From Certhia americana (Eukaryota > Chordata > Aves > Passeriformes > Certhiidae), in assembly GCA_018697195.1 (NCBI GenBank), contig CM031879.1, positions 44,055,193-44,119,192 on the forward strand: a stretch of 64,000 nucleotides of DNA, given 5' to 3'. Of this stretch, positions 1-12,600 are shown piece after piece (position 1 is the stretch's first letter; every line of letters begins with the position of its first letter). Made by a program: the position numbers and the translations under genes. The notes beneath the pieces are model-generated. The model was not told the origin of the DNA, ran no database searches, and saw only the letters and a list, made by a program, of their open reading frames with translations.

Positions 1-271
1 AACCCAAACACTGGAGAGAAGAACCTGGACTGAGGATCAGAACTAATGTTAAGAAATGCTATTCAGAATGGACTTAGCTTCTTGGTATATTTGCCAGTTA
101 CCAGATGTGTGCATGAAGACCTAATTACTTCTGCATCACAATTATTTCAGTTCAGTAAAACTATTTTTCTGTATTGTAAAACACTCACATTAAAAGCATT
201 GATTCCACTCTTGAATATCTAGTTCAAGTCAGACCTATGCACAAAGGATTCGGCTTCATTCCAGCTGTGCT

Positions 272-790
272 ATCACAGAACCACAGAGTCATGGATATCA
301 TTTAAGTGGGGAAAGGCCCTTAAGGTCACTGATTCCAACCACAGACCTAAGACTGCCAGGTCCAACTGGGCTATGTCCCCAAGTGCCTCATCTACATGTC
401 TTTTAAATATCTCTAAGAATGGTGACTCCAGTGCTTCCCTGGGCAGCCTGTGCCAGTGCTTGACAATGGTTTTGATGAAGAAATTTTTTCCTAATGTCCA
501 AATTAGGAAAAAAAACCCACCTCCCCTGGTGCAGCTTGAGTTGATTTCCTTTTGTCCTGTCACTTGTAACTTGGGAGAAGAGGTTGACCCCCACCTGGTT
601 ACAACCTCCTTTCAGGTGCTTGAAGAGATCAGTAAGGTCTCCCCTGAGCCTCCTTTTCTCCAGGCTGAACAACCCCAGCTCCCTCAGCCACTCTTCATCA
701 GACCTGTGCTCCAGGTCCTTCCCCAGCTCCACTGCCCTTCTCTGGATGTGCTCCAGCCTGCTATGGAGCCATTCATACAGGACATACAGC
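272..790 (-). repeat. CR1 LINE fragment, 3' part of ORF2 plus 3' UTR
   Basis: This is the 3' end of a CR1 retrotransposon in reverse orientation. Read on the minus strand it encodes the C-terminal part of CR1 ORF2, with family-typical phrases such as [18 protein letters not shown] and FKHLKGGC. It then shifts frame near position 495 and continues with [19 protein letters not shown]. The left edge (TATCACAGAACCACAGAG) is a decayed form of the ATTCTATGATTCT-type repeat that ends CR1. The copy is 5'-truncated, as most CR1 insertions are, lacks the endonuclease and the reverse-transcriptase catalytic core, and cannot move. The right edge near 780-800 is approximate. Family assignment is firm; I do not assign a subfamily. 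Confidence 0.93.
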
Positions 791-800
791 AACCCAGAAT

Positions 801-3742
801 ATACTTTTTCCTTACAGCAATATATATATCTCAGAGTTACAAACATGACAATGCATTATTGTTCTACTGCTAGCATTAATATTTACCCACTTTTTAAGGA
901 GAAAAGTTGTAAAAGTATCATCATGATAAAACTCTATAAAGTGTTTGTAGGCTTTGATACAAGAGCCACCACTGGTAATGTCAGTACTCTACTGCTATGA
1001 ACTGAGGCCACAACCCATCCCAATTTACTGCCAAAATACAGGTGCATTGTCTCATAAATCTCATGAAAACCGTGTGGAATTGCTTCCTTAGAAGAAAGAT
1101 CTGCAGAAAGAAATACCAGGGTTTGGTCCAACAGGAGGGGTTTCTGGGCTGCAGTGGCAGCAGCTGAAGCAGAGCAACCTCTCAGGGATCTCACTCCTGG
1201 GATCTCATCCACTCCAAAAACAGATTCCTGGGAACTGGGCAGGGTGCAGCTCTCTGTATGGCCAGCTCCTCATCTCCTTCGTTCCTTGATCACAGAAATG
1301 CTAACACTGGCACAAGTAAATGGGCTGGAAAGTACAGCCAGAGATGGAAGAAAGAAGAAGGGGTGGAAATCTCATTTTCAGCAGCTGCTTGTGCTTACAG
1401 CAGCACAAGCCAAACATGAGATGAACCCACTACAGGGAAGCTGCAGCTTCTTTCACAATGGACCACCCAAAAGAGGAGGGCAGCTAGGATTAAAAAAAGT
1501 CTGTAAAGAGCCATAAAGCACATGCTTTAACAGAAACCATAGTCTATAAGCCCATGCATTTTAATACCCAGCAGCTCTTGTCTTAACAGTTATCAGTGTG
1601 GACTCATCCTACTGCAGAGTGGCTGCTTACCCTTGGCCATACCACTGTCACTGACAGTGTTTGGCACACTGAAGGGAGAATACATTTTGTGACATGCTGG
1701 TAATAGGCAGCTTCAACTTCATTTTTGGGCACCATTTGTTATGCCATCCAGGAACGTCACCATTATCAAGAACTTAATTTCATTAATTTACAGGAAATAT
1801 GCACCAACAGATATGACACGATGTAAAGAGGATCCTCAGTTATTGCTCTTCACTGCAGCAACAGCCATCTGACCAATTTCATCACTTTTCTTCCAGCAAG
1901 GACACTCCCAAGAAGAATAAACTGAATAATTGATAAACTCAGAATAAGTTATGTTGTGGGCATACAACCTTAGCATAAGAATAATTAATTAAAAATTTCT
2001 ACATCTAATTATTTTTCTAGACATCTTTTACTATCTTGGTTTGTAATCTTTGCTCATTAAACAATTATTACATTAAATGCTAGAACCTCTCCCCAGATTT
2101 TACATTCCCATCCACCTTCATCAACTGCATCCTTTAATACAAAACAGAAGCAGCTACTGCATACAAAAAAGCTACCAATTCATCTCAACTCCAGCTAAAG
2201 TAATCTACTGTTTTCTTTCAGGCAGTCTGATTGATCAGCCTATTTGAATAAATTAAGAGAAGTTTTCACTACTCTACATTCAGTTTGGATTGTGATGCTG
2301 CTTGCCAGATTTTTAACCCCAAATCTTGTACACTTTTCAAATACATGATGTGGCCTTAAAAAAAGCTATTAGTTCTTCCTATATCCTGGCTTTGTTCCTA
2401 TCCTTAATGCTGTCATGATGGTATCAATGATAGTCCTTATCTTAAAAAAGGCAATGGCCACCATGACAGAGTGGAATCATACATCACAGGCAGAGCCAGC
2501 ATCATCCTGTACTTTGACTCTTAATCTGTGAGGAGGAAGCACCGTGGGTGGGAAAGAACAGGCTCTATAAGCACAGCAGGATGGCTGGATTAACTCTGCC
2601 AGGGGCAGCAAGGGGACAGCAAAAGCATTTCTCAAAATATCTTTTTCTTTCATGCTTTGAGGTAAGAGCAGGAAGGAATACCATCAAAAAGTGGGGTTAC
2701 AAAAGGATACAAATAAAGTGGCAAAAATATTCATTCGTCAATAGCTCAAGTAAATTCTTCCCTTGTGGCTCTGAGCAACACAATGAATTCCAGCAGAAAA
2801 GATTATTGTCTGATTTGAGAGAGATTGAAATCACAAGGCAGTTCATATCTTACATTTCTTATACAGATTCCTTCAATGAACATTCAATATTAGTCTGGCT
2901 TAAGGAAGAAACATTTTTGTACATAACCAAATTAGAACAAAGCAAGCTGTACTGAAGAGTTCTCCAAACATGAGGCTGATTTTGTACTATGGTTAAAAAA
3001 AGATAAACTGAACTTCTAATTAGCAGTGAAAACTGGCAAAGTTTTGGTCATCTCAAACTTCTTGTTCTTAAAGTTATTTTATAAATAAAAAAGAATATAG
3101 ATGTATGTTTCTGAATCCACACTTTGGGCAGATCTATTATTAATGAAGGCAAAACCCACCAATGAATGGGTTGTCATGGGAAAGGCTTTCTTGCTACAAA
3201 TTCTATTTGAATTTTCTCAGTGAGAAGGGCTGTACAGGACTGAATTCCAGTACATGGTAGTGCAGCATATCTTCTACACCTCTACTCTTTCTCCTTTTTC
3301 TCTTCAGCCTTATCGAAAGTTCCTGAAAAAGGAAGGTTCTCTTCAAAGGGATGATAAACCTCATCTCCATGGCTCAGGCTTTGATTTTCTTGTTCTTTAT
3401 CTTAACTCCATCTAACCCATACAATAAAGTCAAAAGAAGGAAAGACAGTTCCAAGGATTCCATTCCTCACTTTTCCCATCAGTAGCAATAACACCTGCAG
3501 GTTCTTATTTTGCAAAGTGTTACATGAGGGGATATTTGGGCCTCCATGAAACAAAAATGACTTCTCAAACCTGTGGGTTCACTGCATTCTAACTGCAGGA
3601 TAGCTGTCCCATGTTGCAAGAAGTCCGACACCCTGAATCACATCTATAATGATTTCCAAACCACAGTGAAAGTTGTCAAGAATCTCCCCAATTTCTAGTC
3701 ATGTCTTTTTATAATTTTAAATATTGTATTTCAGCAAATATC
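801..3742. other. AT-rich unique sequence, no gene recognised
   Basis: No repeat family, RNA gene or convincing exon is seen. The longest open frame (2,548-2,955, plus, 135 codons) has no recognisable domain and no supporting splice or promoter context, so it is treated as chance. A slightly GC-richer patch at about 1,140-1,270 is also unassigned. Confidence 0.6.
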
Positions 3743-3836
3743 TTGGCAGTGCTAGCTTAGACTTAGCATTGTTAGCTTAACAGTTGGGCTCAATCATCTT
3801 AGAGGTCTTTTTCTACCTAAATGATCCTATGATTAT
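3743..3836 (+). repeat. CR1 LINE 3' tail
   Basis: About 94 bp matching the last part of the CR1 3' UTR in forward orientation. A segment like GGGCTCAATCATCTTAGAGG is followed by TTTTTCTACCTAAATGATCC and a decayed terminal octamer repeat (CCTATGATTATA). No coding sequence remains. It is an extreme 5' truncation. Confidence 0.8.
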
Positions 3837-5597
3837 AAATATCCTTAAACCAACAACTAACCCATCTGATTCTTGAAGTAGGGTTTTTGTTAATATTTAA
3901 CCTAAATGGTCACTTCTATATCTCTTGTTCTGTCCTCACTGATTTCTGAAAATAATTCATCATTATGAACAGCTTTACTTTCTTCTGCAAGTCATTTATC
4001 ACAATATACATACAAATATATGCATTTTGCAAAACTCTTCTACCAAGAATAGAAACTTGTTTTCTTTTCCTAGTTTGTTTTACATGGACATAAAGAATAC
4101 AATGTATAAACACAAATATGAAGGGAACCCTGCTAGGGGACAGAAATCTACCATTTTTTTTATACACACTCCTCTTGCTATTATGCAAAACATTCCTTTT
4201 TTTGTGTTCTGTTGTTGACTGATGTTCAGTCAAATAGCCAGTAGCTCTAGTCCTCCTGCCCAAATTATTCCCCCGTAGCGCTGTTCAGTGATATACCCAG
4301 AGCTCATTATTTTCTCATGTGATCTGTGCTTTCAAAATAAACCACTTTCACATTTCTTCAATTAAATCTTATATAACTGATTCAGCCCATTTATGCATTA
4401 TGAAGATCACACTCTATTTTAAGTCCACTTCACAAATGTTACTACAATGTTAAATAATCACCTTTCAGATCAGAAATAATGCCATGAAAATCTACATTTG
4501 TTTGGGATGACAAGTTTTGCTACAGCAAAACAAGAGATTAGTTTACATGTACATTTATATCTCTTAATTTATAGTATTAGGTATAATAGCCAGAGGTATT
4601 ATTGTGAAGCCAATTAGGTTTCTATATGATCTTGTCACAAATGTGCACTACAGTACAGATCACATTAACTCACTATAAGAAATCCTGTCACGAGCATTTT
4701 ATGCCAAATCACCACATGAACTGTGATTAATAATGAATCAGAAGAGTAGATTTATATGAATAACAAGAAAAGAGAAAAAAACTCTTATTATGGACAATTA
4801 GATGATAATGTAACCTACATATCTTGCTATGTTCTAATATGTAACCACCTGGGGTATCTTCACATGACTTACTTAAAATGTATTTCTGAGTTGTACTAGA
4901 GAATTAAATAACATTTTGGCTTTTCAAATTACTCAGTAAGCCTAAATTTAGTCACTGTTAACTATAGTTTAGAAAGTCTACTCTTCAAGCATACATCGCA
5001 TTTGTGGGGGTTTTAAAATTCTTCCTGTATTTGTGATCTAGATCTGGACCCAGAAAAGTGTAAGCCTTTTCTCATTTTAAGAATCCTGACATTTAAACTC
5101 ATTGTTTCTGCTGTAAGAACCTTTGAGTCATAAAATATTTTCCATTCATATTTTGTGTCCGTATTTTCTTTTCAAACAGATTTTTCACTGTTACTCAACT
5201 GCATAAGTAAACCAGAATTGTAAGGAAATGACTGTGTTGAATTTAAAATATGCTTTTGAAATGTTATATTTCTGCATTAAAAAAAACAGGCTTACTTAGC
5301 AGTGGGAAATTTCTTAATTTTCAGGAACTTTTTCTGTGTTTCACCCTAAACTTGGTCCACTAACCTTTCATGAATGAACACCAACCACAAGGAATTTACC
5401 AAGTGTTGATGCTCCCACTGAGCCCAGGGAGCTGGGTGCCCTCCCTGGCTGCAGGCCCAGAGGACAGAACCAGCACAAGAGTGCTGCAGACAGGTTTCTG
5501 CCATCAAAGTGTGGCATAGGTGGACTGGGAAAACTGATTCAGATTCTTCACACTTGAAGATATAGAATTATATGTAAAATTAGAAAAACATTTTAAA
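3837..5597. other. AT-rich unique sequence, no gene recognised
   Basis: No gene or repeat is recognised. A short GC-richer patch lies at about 5,405-5,500, next to the following CR1 copy; nothing identifies it as an exon. Confidence 0.6.
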
Positions 5598-5802
5598 ATC
5601 ACAGAACCATAGAATAAGCTGAGTTGGAAGAGACCCATCAGGGTCACCAAGTCCAACTCTTGTCCCTGCACAGGGCCATCTCCAAGAGTCACACCATGTG
5701 TCTGAGAGCATTGTCCAAATGCTTCATGAGCTCTGTCAGGCTGCTGTTGTGACCACTTCCCTGGGGAGCCTGTGCTAGTGCCAAACCACCCTCTGGGTGA
5801 AC
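5598..5802 (-). repeat. CR1 LINE 3' UTR fragment
   Basis: The left edge reads ATCACAGAACCATAGAATAA, the reverse complement of the CR1 terminal repeat. It continues through the family-typical GAGTTGGAAGAGACCCATCA, CAAGTCCAACTCTTGTCCCT and CACTTCCCTGGGGAGCCTGT, and stops at CCACCCTCTGGGTGAAC. Only 3' UTR and the extreme end of ORF2 remain. It appears close to the same CR1 subtype as the copy at 15,910-16,212, since both encode a DGPVQ-QELD-like string near the end. Confidence 0.9.
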
Positions 5803-8800
5803 TACTATATGTAGTTCACTGAATGAACTGGCTCTTCAGAATTGCTCAGGATATGAAAATGTGTATTTCAGTTTGGAAAATAGGGAGCAGAGCACAGTGC
5901 ATTAACTAGCTCCCTGAAATTTCAAGATTGTTCCCAGACAACAGCAATCATCTGGCAGAGCCTTCTGGAAACTGACACAGAAGGTCCAGCTCAAAATCAG
6001 GATGCTGGTAGGCTTAGAGATGGAGGAATTTGAAGCACAGTGGAATGCTACAGTACACAAATCTTCCTACCACCAGCCCAGTGTGCCTGTCTTGCTTGGA
6101 GCTGCTTCACTGCCATCCTGTAGCTCCACTGCTGCAAACAGGGTCATGCTGGATGCATTGCTGCATGCTTCATCTCTGGCTTCATCTCAGGCATCAATGA
6201 ATGCCCTCATCTTCAGAGAGAGCTAGGACTGTGGAACATTACAATCTACATTTGTCTTACAGACCAACAGGAAATAAGACCTTGTATAGGCCAGGGATTC
6301 CTCCACATCCATGCTCAGGGAAAGCAAACAAATGACAAAACACCATGTGCAAATCATAAATGAAAAGATGGTGAGAGACACCATGAGTTACAATTAAGAA
6401 CTAACTGTACAAGGAATTGTATCTGTTGAGAACTTAAAATGCAAATGTTAAGTTTTGTTAATCTGCTCCTTAACTGCAGATACAGCCAACGCAAGCTCCT
6501 GAAATAATAAAGCAAAATGAGAATTTGGAACCTACGAGAGATGAAATGAGTGCCGGAATTTTAAGAGGATGAATAACATGGGAGAAGAATAGGAGGACCA
6601 GAAAATGGGTCATTATAGTAATCAGATGAGAAATAGCTAATGGAAGGATTAACATTTTACAATAACAATGAAAAGCAACTATTTGAAAGATATCAGTAGG
6701 TGACATCAGAAAGCATTTGTGATAACCAGAGTAGATTATTTTATCTGTCTCTTCAGGCTGTTCAGGTAACTTTCCTATTTTCTTTGCACATTCAACTTCC
6801 TTCCCTCTCTGTCAACCCTTCTCCCTCTCTCTCTTCACATCTTATTTTCAGCTCAAGAAACCCCAAATTCCTTTTCCCTTGCAGCTTTCCTCTAGCTCGC
6901 CTTCATTTCTTTACCACCCATCACTCACCACCCTGCCCAACAATTTATCTGCACTTGCAACCATATTCCCACCTCATTCAGCTGACCACTGCAGAGGTGT
7001 CAGGGAGAAATGACAGCAAAAAGAATCAGCAAAAACTGCCAACCAATGAATAAGGCAAAAAGTCCACAGAAAAATGGAAAGGAAGCAGTAGGATTAATAA
7101 CAGAATCAGATTGGATTTAATGGCATCAGCTCTCTTCCATAAGCAGTGAAAGAACCATGTAACGAACATTTTTAATGTATGTTTAACATCTATTACATAC
7201 ATTATTTACAGGATAACCACTCAGGGTTGCAGAAAAAGACTGCCTCATTCTTCAGCAATCTCTGTCCTTATTTTACAACTCTAGGATACTGTGGAAATGA
7301 AGAGAACAAACACCCACATACGTTTCTATTCTTTCATGGTCTGTGCAGTCTTGTGTACAAGTGGTGCTGCAAGGAGAACTGCAACCACCTCCCCTCATCA
7401 GCTGTGACCTGAGTTTACTACCACACATAGTATGATTGCTTAATTCCTTATTGAGATAAAACATAGAGAGAACACAATGTTTTACCAATAGGAAGCATTT
7501 TGCAGAAAGGCTGGCTATTCAACAACATTTTGAAGAAATAACTGATTCTGTGATCATGGGCTCCTTATATGAATTATTATTTGTATAAAATTGTGCATCT
7601 AAGTTTTAGTTATTTAAAATCCCATTAAGTCTCCTCACATTTTCTTACTGTCTAAACCAAAAATTATTACTGTGTCATGATGCAGGAAATACTTGGAAAA
7701 TATAAAAATTTGCTCTTGCATGTTATCATTGTATCATTTTGATAAAAAATTTCATAAGCTCCCAGGAACAGGCATGTATGTTAAAATCATCTAGGGTCAT
7801 CTTTAATAATTTACAAGCTTCAGTGGTTCAGAATTTCATATTTTTAACAAAATATGGCATGTGTTTGTATCAGCAAGTTTCATCCTCCATTATCCATCTC
7901 ACTCCTACACCTTTCTAGTATAAAAACCCCTTCTGCTTGCTGACAGAATATTAATTTGGCTTCATTTAAATGTTAGAGCAATGTAGTCCAGCTACCTTAT
8001 TTGAAACGTGTAAAGCTGTGAAACAATTGACAAACACAATGAAGAGTATCCACCATAAGATTTGCATGGAATTATTTTTCAATAGGCACGAAAAAGCCAA
8101 AAGCTCATCCTAGCCATCTTTTTTTTCCCCCATGTATATCTCTTAAAATCAAGGGAAAGAAAATGGCAGTATTTCCCTCACAGCTCACCACTTCATATGA
8201 CCTGCTAAGATTAAAGGCCAGGTGATGTGTATGCAAAATACATACATATATATAGGTTTCTCTTTGTGCAAGGGCAGTCACATATTCTTTAAAGTTCTAC
8301 CACATTTTTATTCTGAGTGTGTGATAAGAAAACGTGCATTAACAAAGCCTGCATCAAAAATAAATTGAGGGCAGGAAGAATTTCCATATATGAAGAGCTT
8401 GAAATACAGAGCACTCTATGGACAATACCTGGACTGGTATTCCTCAGAGATATCTTCCAGTGACCTGTATTGATAAATCTCTCAGACCACCCTCCTCATA
8501 AAGGCATAGTTTTAAGGCATGAAACGGAAAGCATAATGAATCTTGCACTGGCCTGATTCAGTGAGTTGCTTCCAAACACTTGGTGTGCAAGTATGTGGGG
8601 TTTAAATAAAAACACCCACTCTTAAGTAAAAATGCGTGATGCATTACCATCTTTGTACACACACAATGGCTAGAGAGCAAGGAAGGAAAACATGCAAGAG
8701 ACCCCTCATACTACTGCAGCAGAGCCAACCACAACAAGCCTCAGAAAGAGAGACCACCAAAGCCTGGATTGGAGTGGCATCAATGTCCTCCAGGTCAGAG

Positions 8801-9628
8801 AAAACTGGGAGGTATGCCCCATCTTTCTGGGGTACACAACTGAGGAATTACTCATTCAGATGTTCTCACAGAGGCTCACACAATCTATTTTAAGTTCAAA
8901 ATGAAGGCAGCTTCTCCACCCCAAACAGAAATGCAGACACTAGCTACTGTGCTAAAATGTTTCTCACAACAGCAGAAAAAGTACATGGAGAAGTGAGATA
9001 GCAAAACCTGATAAAATTTACAACAGAGATTAAGATGAGACGAAAAAAATGTTTTTTCTCTAAAATCTCAAATTCCTGAAAGGTTAAAAAAACTCCAGAG
9101 ATTTATCAGCAGAAGAGTCACTAGTAAAAATAATTTCTTTCAGAGAGTAAATATAACTTTCGTTGTACAGATTACAAGAAGACAAAGAACTGTTGTTAGA
9201 CACATCTGTATTTCTAGATATAATCATCTCATTTACAGTTCAGCATTTTAAAGAAATGAAAATGTGGAAGACCTGATTGCAGTTCTAAACCTGCTTTGTG
9301 CAGCAAGACTAATGCAAGACTGATTTAAGAAGCTGACCCATATACTGAAAAATAGGATCTAAAATTAAATGGGAAAATGTACATCATTATTTTAACTTAG
9401 CTCAAAGTTGCACAGCTAAATCTCTGTGCAGCAAACTGAAAAGTTATCTATATGCTGCAAATTATTATGCACTCAGTGAACACACATTTAAATCACTTTT
9501 GCTATGTTAGTGGCATTGAATTTTCTATGCATTTTAAAGTTGGATAAATGGTTAAGAAAATAATTCAATAGGTCAGGCATTTCATTAACTTAAATATTAA
9601 CAACAAAATCCTCCAAGCAGAATCAAAA
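5803..9628. other. AT-rich unique sequence with a pyrimidine-rich stretch
   Basis: No gene is recognised. It contains the pyrimidine-rich tract listed separately at 6,771-6,945 and a short TA-rich run near 8,240-8,255. Short frames such as 8,636-8,893 show no domain and are regarded as chance. Confidence 0.6.
6771..6945 (+). repeat. pyrimidine-rich low-complexity tract
   Basis: About 175 bp in which C and T dominate on the plus strand, including CTCCCTCTCTCTCTTC near 6,820. It is low-complexity DNA and explains the open frame that crosses it. Long pyrimidine tracts also occur at 3' splice sites, but this one is too long and diffuse to mark one. Confidence 0.6.
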
Positions 9629-9634
9629 TGTCGT

Positions 9635-9683
<49 letters not shown>
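9629..9683. repeat. T47 homopolymer preceded by TGTCGTGG
   Basis: A pure run of 47 T occupies 9,637-9,683, the longest homopolymer in the window. It follows TGTCGTGG at 9,629-9,636. Read on the minus strand it could be the poly(A) tail of a retroposed sequence lying to its right (9,684 to about 9,820). I recognise no source transcript there and find no flanking target duplication. The eight bases before the run also match the start of an avian LTR family (see 53,407). Its length makes it prone to sequencing and replication slippage. Confidence 0.7.
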
Positions 9684-9685
<2 letters not shown>

Positions 9686-12600
9686 CCTTGCCTGCGGACT
9701 CATGTACCTTTTCCAGGGCAGGAGGACTCAGTGATAAAGACTTCTCATCTTGCTGGAAGTACCAGGGTGCTGGACATCTGGGGCTGCACAACCTATAATC
9801 CCTGTAGAAACTTCTCATGTTTAGATCTGAGCTAACACTCTCTTTTGTCTAGATTTACACTTATGTTCTTGGTCTGAGGCACCCTGTTCCCAAAGGAATC
9901 TTTGCTTTGTAAGAATTTCTGAATGTACACTGAATACCAGCTTGACACTGTTTAATAACAAAGCATACATGCACTAGAACCTTGAAAGCACTTTAAATAT
10001 TTTCCACAAGTTTATAAATTACCTGCCTGCAATGATCTAATGCCAGTGAAAGATTCTATTTCAAACACCATGTAATGGTAACAAGGATGAGAACCTGGTT
10101 TTTTTTATGTCAATGTCAAAATACCATTGACTGGAATGAAGCCAGTGTCTTGCTTGGACATGCTGTACTTCAATAAAATAGGGATTACACTGCATTGCAG
10201 AACTGAAAAGGATGGGTAAAGTTAAAACAAAACAGTAGAATGAAAGCTGACTGTGTAAAAATAGTATTTTCTTATTCAGCTGACCTACCCTACAAATATA
10301 TACAAATATATTCAATCTCATAGCTGCTTATACTCAAAGCTACAAAAACACCCTAGGATTACTTTTTTATTTCAATTTCAGAGATGGCACAGTTATGGTG
10401 AGAGTAAGGAGATCCTGTATATTGTCTTTCACTCTTGTGATTTCATCACAAGTCTTAACAAAGCCTATCTTCTTCCCAAAATCACAAACCCTTGAATCTC
10501 AGCTTTTCTTAGGAAGACAAATGCATAAGTCCCATGACTTGCATGGACAGTTTTGAATTGTGAATTACTTTTTTTTCTTACAATATTTCAAGCCCTGAGG
10601 TTATCTAGTTTTTCATCATGCAGTTAATCACTGATTAAAGGACAACTGAACTTTCAGATTCTACATACAGGAACAAACTGCCCAAGCTGGAGCAGCCCTA
10701 CTGTAAATTACTGTATAAGGGCAAGAAAGAAGCCCTACAGAGACCAAATTAGAATTTCAGGCAGCATGCATATGCTAATTAAGAGAGACCTCTTATTTCC
10801 AAACTAGACAACTTTTTCCTTGTGGTTCATAAGGCAAAATGAACAAGGCACTTTGTACCCTTCCCTAAAGCTTCAGCTATTCACAACACTGGGTTGCCAA
10901 CGATTCTAACTCACTGAAGCAAATGGAATTTACAATCCTGAAGGGTGCAAAGAAAAGCTTGGACACAAGCATAATCAAACTATAAAACCCAAAACCATAT
11001 GCAAAGATGAGAGAAGTTGTATGACGGTATCTCTCCCTGACTGTGTTCTGTAAAGGGCTCTGTTGAGAGTAGCATGTAAAGGACACTGCTGTTAGTGCTA
11101 ATCCCCTCCTGCCAACCCCCTGCTTCAGTGTGTAAAACTGAGGCAGATCTGAGACAAGCTGGGGACAACTTGCAGTTTTGATGTGTTTTTCCCTTCTCTA
11201 CAGGAATTTCGCCCAGGCTGTCGGTGCTAAGAGCCACAAATAGCTCCTCCCAGTCACAACTTTAATGATATGCTAGGATAAGATGCAGATGTTAGCAATT
11301 TTTACTAATAGCTGCTCTTGATCCTATACTGTCAACTCTCAACATTTCCAGACTGCTTTGTTAACACCCACGCTTTATTACAGCAGAAGCTTACGAGGAT
11401 CTCGGGTCTCAAGAAGAATGATACCCTTGGTGAAATGAAGAGAACTGGATGCACCCCATTTGGTAAGATTTGTCCTTGCATCTCAGGCATCCAGGACTTC
11501 TATCACTCCATGGTAAAGTACAAGAGAAGACACGGGCCATCAGGATGAAATGAATAAGGGCAGTAAACTGAACATCAAATGAGTTTAGAACTGGAGTGCA
11601 TGGTGCAAAGTACAACTGCTCAGACATGGCCTCCTGCTTCACTAGATAAATAAGAATAGGGTACAGCAACATGATTTGAGAAGAAAAATATGACACAGTA
11701 TGTTTTATTTCACAGCGTGCTAAAAAATGATTAAAGAAATGCGAAGAAGGATAAAAGACTTGTTCTTTGAGTTTTACTTTCAAATACAGCTATATAACAC
11801 AGAACTATTCTGATATGTGGCTGTATGCATCATTTCTATGTCTATTATCCAGCTTCCTAGAAAAATGAAATCCAAACCTACACATTTTATCTTATAACAG
11901 CAGCACAGGTTTTGTAGAGCGAAAGCTTACGAATGATAAAACACGAATTTAGCACAGTGAAAAACATAGTCCAAGCTCAGGGGTCTGTTCTCACTGCTTT
12001 TATACACTTCAAGTATTCTGGAAAATTACGTAGAAGCATTAGGAGTAGAATAGACTACTGTGAAATGAGCTCACAAATTAAATTAAGAGAGGGAGAGAGC
12101 AATGAATAACTGAATCCCCTGAGCCAGAAGAATGCCATGCTGGAGTGTCACAGAAGGATATACAATATGTGCTTCTATTCACCCACTTTGCAGTGGACCC
12201 ATGTAATTTATTAACCTGACAGCAATGCCATACATACCCACAGGCTCTTCCTAACCTCCCTCCTGCCCATCAGCATGCTTCCACAGAGAACTGCCAAGGA
12301 GACTGACACAATGAAAATGCAGTGGGTTTGGCTGCTTTTCAACCTTCTATATACCCTGGAGACATAAGGATTGCTTATTATTAGCAATTAAGAAATTTAA
12401 TCCACTATCCTACATTGCATATGATCAAGCTTTATTGTACTCTAGTGAGTCTTATCATAGTACAAACATCAGGCTATAAGCCTATATTTTAATGCATTGA
12501 CTTTAATTTCATATAGATTCAACCTTCCCTGTTGCAATGTGTTCACTTGATTCTGTATTGTTGATGAGACCATGGCTCTCAAGTCTTTGAATAATGCAAG

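Noticed and set aside
2548..2955. 135-codon plus-strand frame
   Set aside because: No recognisable family and AT-rich composition; frames of this length are expected by chance in a 64-kb window.
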